A stretch of DNA of 64,000 bases from an uncultured Eubacteriales bacterium. Its GTDB lineage: Bacteria > Bacillota > Clostridia > Christensenellales > Aristaeellaceae. Position numbers and translations under genes: made by a program. The stretch lies in NCBI GenBank assembly GCA_900315675.1, contig OMZY01000002.1, positions 62,001-126,000 on the forward strand. Direction: 5' to 3'. The first letter of the stretch is position 1; each line of letters opens with the position of its first letter. Below, in pieces: positions 63,676-64,000 of this stretch. The notes beneath the pieces were generated by a model, which had not been told where the DNA came from, did no database searches, and saw only the letters and a program-made list of their open reading frames with translations.

Positions 63676-64000
63676 TCAAGCGCTTCCCACAGTCCGTTCA
63701 GGTATGCCACACCCAGCGCGCGGTCATACAGACCGTAACCGGGTCTGCCCTGCTCATCCCAGATCATGCGTCCGTGGTCCGGCCGGATGTAGGTATCCGG
63801 GCAGGTCTCATGAATGGCCTTCATGATCTCGTAAACGTCCAGGTCGCCGGTGGAGGACAGGTGGGATGCCTCCCGGAAATGATGGTAACCCAGGTATTTG
63901 ACGTTCCGGACGTGCATGGCGCCGATCCGGTCCATTTTGCCGAAGTGGCGGATCGCGGCCGGAATATCGTTGTCCGGATTGGAGCCCAGAGAGCCGGTGC
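63660..64000 (-). CDS. uxuA: Mannonate dehydratase, C-terminal part
   Basis: The 5' end lies beyond the right edge; 113 C-terminal codons are in view. Dehydrates D-mannonate to KDG. Visible family blocks: [38 protein letters not shown] and [25 protein letters not shown] with metal-binding histidine. Upstream-most gene of the operon in the window. The promoter is outside. Confidence 0.94.
   Translation of the reverse strand, partial: TGSLGSNPDNDIPAAIRHFGKMDRIGAMHVRNVKYLGYHHFREASHLSSTGDLDVYEIMKAIHETCPDTYIRPDHGRMIWDEQGRPGYGLYDRALGVAYLNGLWEALEKNEK

Noticed and set aside
1..64000. tRNA, rRNA, CRISPR arrays, insertion sequences, prophage or integrase genes
   Set aside because: Looked for on both strands by eye and none found.

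Overview
The window looks like chromosomal DNA of a carbohydrate-fermenting Gram-positive anaerobe, most likely a gut or rumen member of the Clostridia. This rests on strong AGGAGG-type ribosome sites, sigma-A-like promoters (TTGACA/TATAAT), many U-tailed intrinsic terminators, a T-box leader, an LPXTG sorting-signal remnant, a YesM/YesN-type two-component pair and hexuronate and rhamnose pathways typical of pectin or glycan users. Genus cannot be fixed from the sequence alone. No rRNA, tRNA, CRISPR array, transposase or integrase was seen.

Region 1 (1-10.9 kb) holds mixed single genes: a membrane sulfatase-like protein whose C-terminus lies off the left edge, an XRE/zinc-ribbon membrane regulator, pyrH, a processive GT2 glycosyltransferase, and a two-gene operon (XRE-cupin-acyl-CoA ligase fusion plus Nudix) preceded by a complete T-box leader. 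A GMP synthetase lacking the glutamine amidotransferase domain is divergent from that operon, followed by the decayed 3' end of a sortase-anchored surface protein.

Region 2 (10.9-23.3 kb) is a galactose/beta-galactoside unit. mglB-mglA-mglC-GH3-GH42 lie on the minus strand, with a divergent operon encoding an AraC-type response regulator, a YesM-like histidine kinase and a tandem ABC ATPase whose two nucleotide sites have both been lost. That dead ATPase is one of the two most interesting items here.

Region 3 (23.3-35.8 kb) is a patchwork of housekeeping-like genes (PRTase-like, MgtC, EAL phosphodiesterase, inositol-phosphatase family, FMN reductase, GH2) with several gene remains: a kduD 3' end, an RCC1-repeat gene with one in-frame TGA, a decayed gene, and a deletion scar joining headless rhamnogalacturonan acetylesterase and headless TPR (DUF5107-type) genes.

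Region 4 (35.8-51.9 kb) is a 15-kb minus-strand run controlled by a divergent LacI regulator with two palindromic sites. It encodes an ABC oligosaccharide importer, a heparinase II/III-like protein, a DUF2264 protein, GH88, a beta-glucuronidase, KduI, KduD and RhaB-RhaA-RhaD. The enzymes carry no signal peptides, so uronate- and rhamnose-containing oligosaccharides are probably imported and dismantled in the cytoplasm. Region 5 (51.9-64 kb) adds a small putative binding protein, a coupled pair of unknown proteins (ART-like and C39-like), a secreted SH3-like protein and the hexuronate operon uxuA-uxuB-uxaB-uxaA-kdgA-kdgK-uxaC. Together these take glucuronate, galacturonate and 5-keto-4-deoxyuronate to 2-keto-3-deoxygluconate, then to pyruvate and glyceraldehyde 3-phosphate. 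Four gaps of this operon carry heptad tandem repeats.
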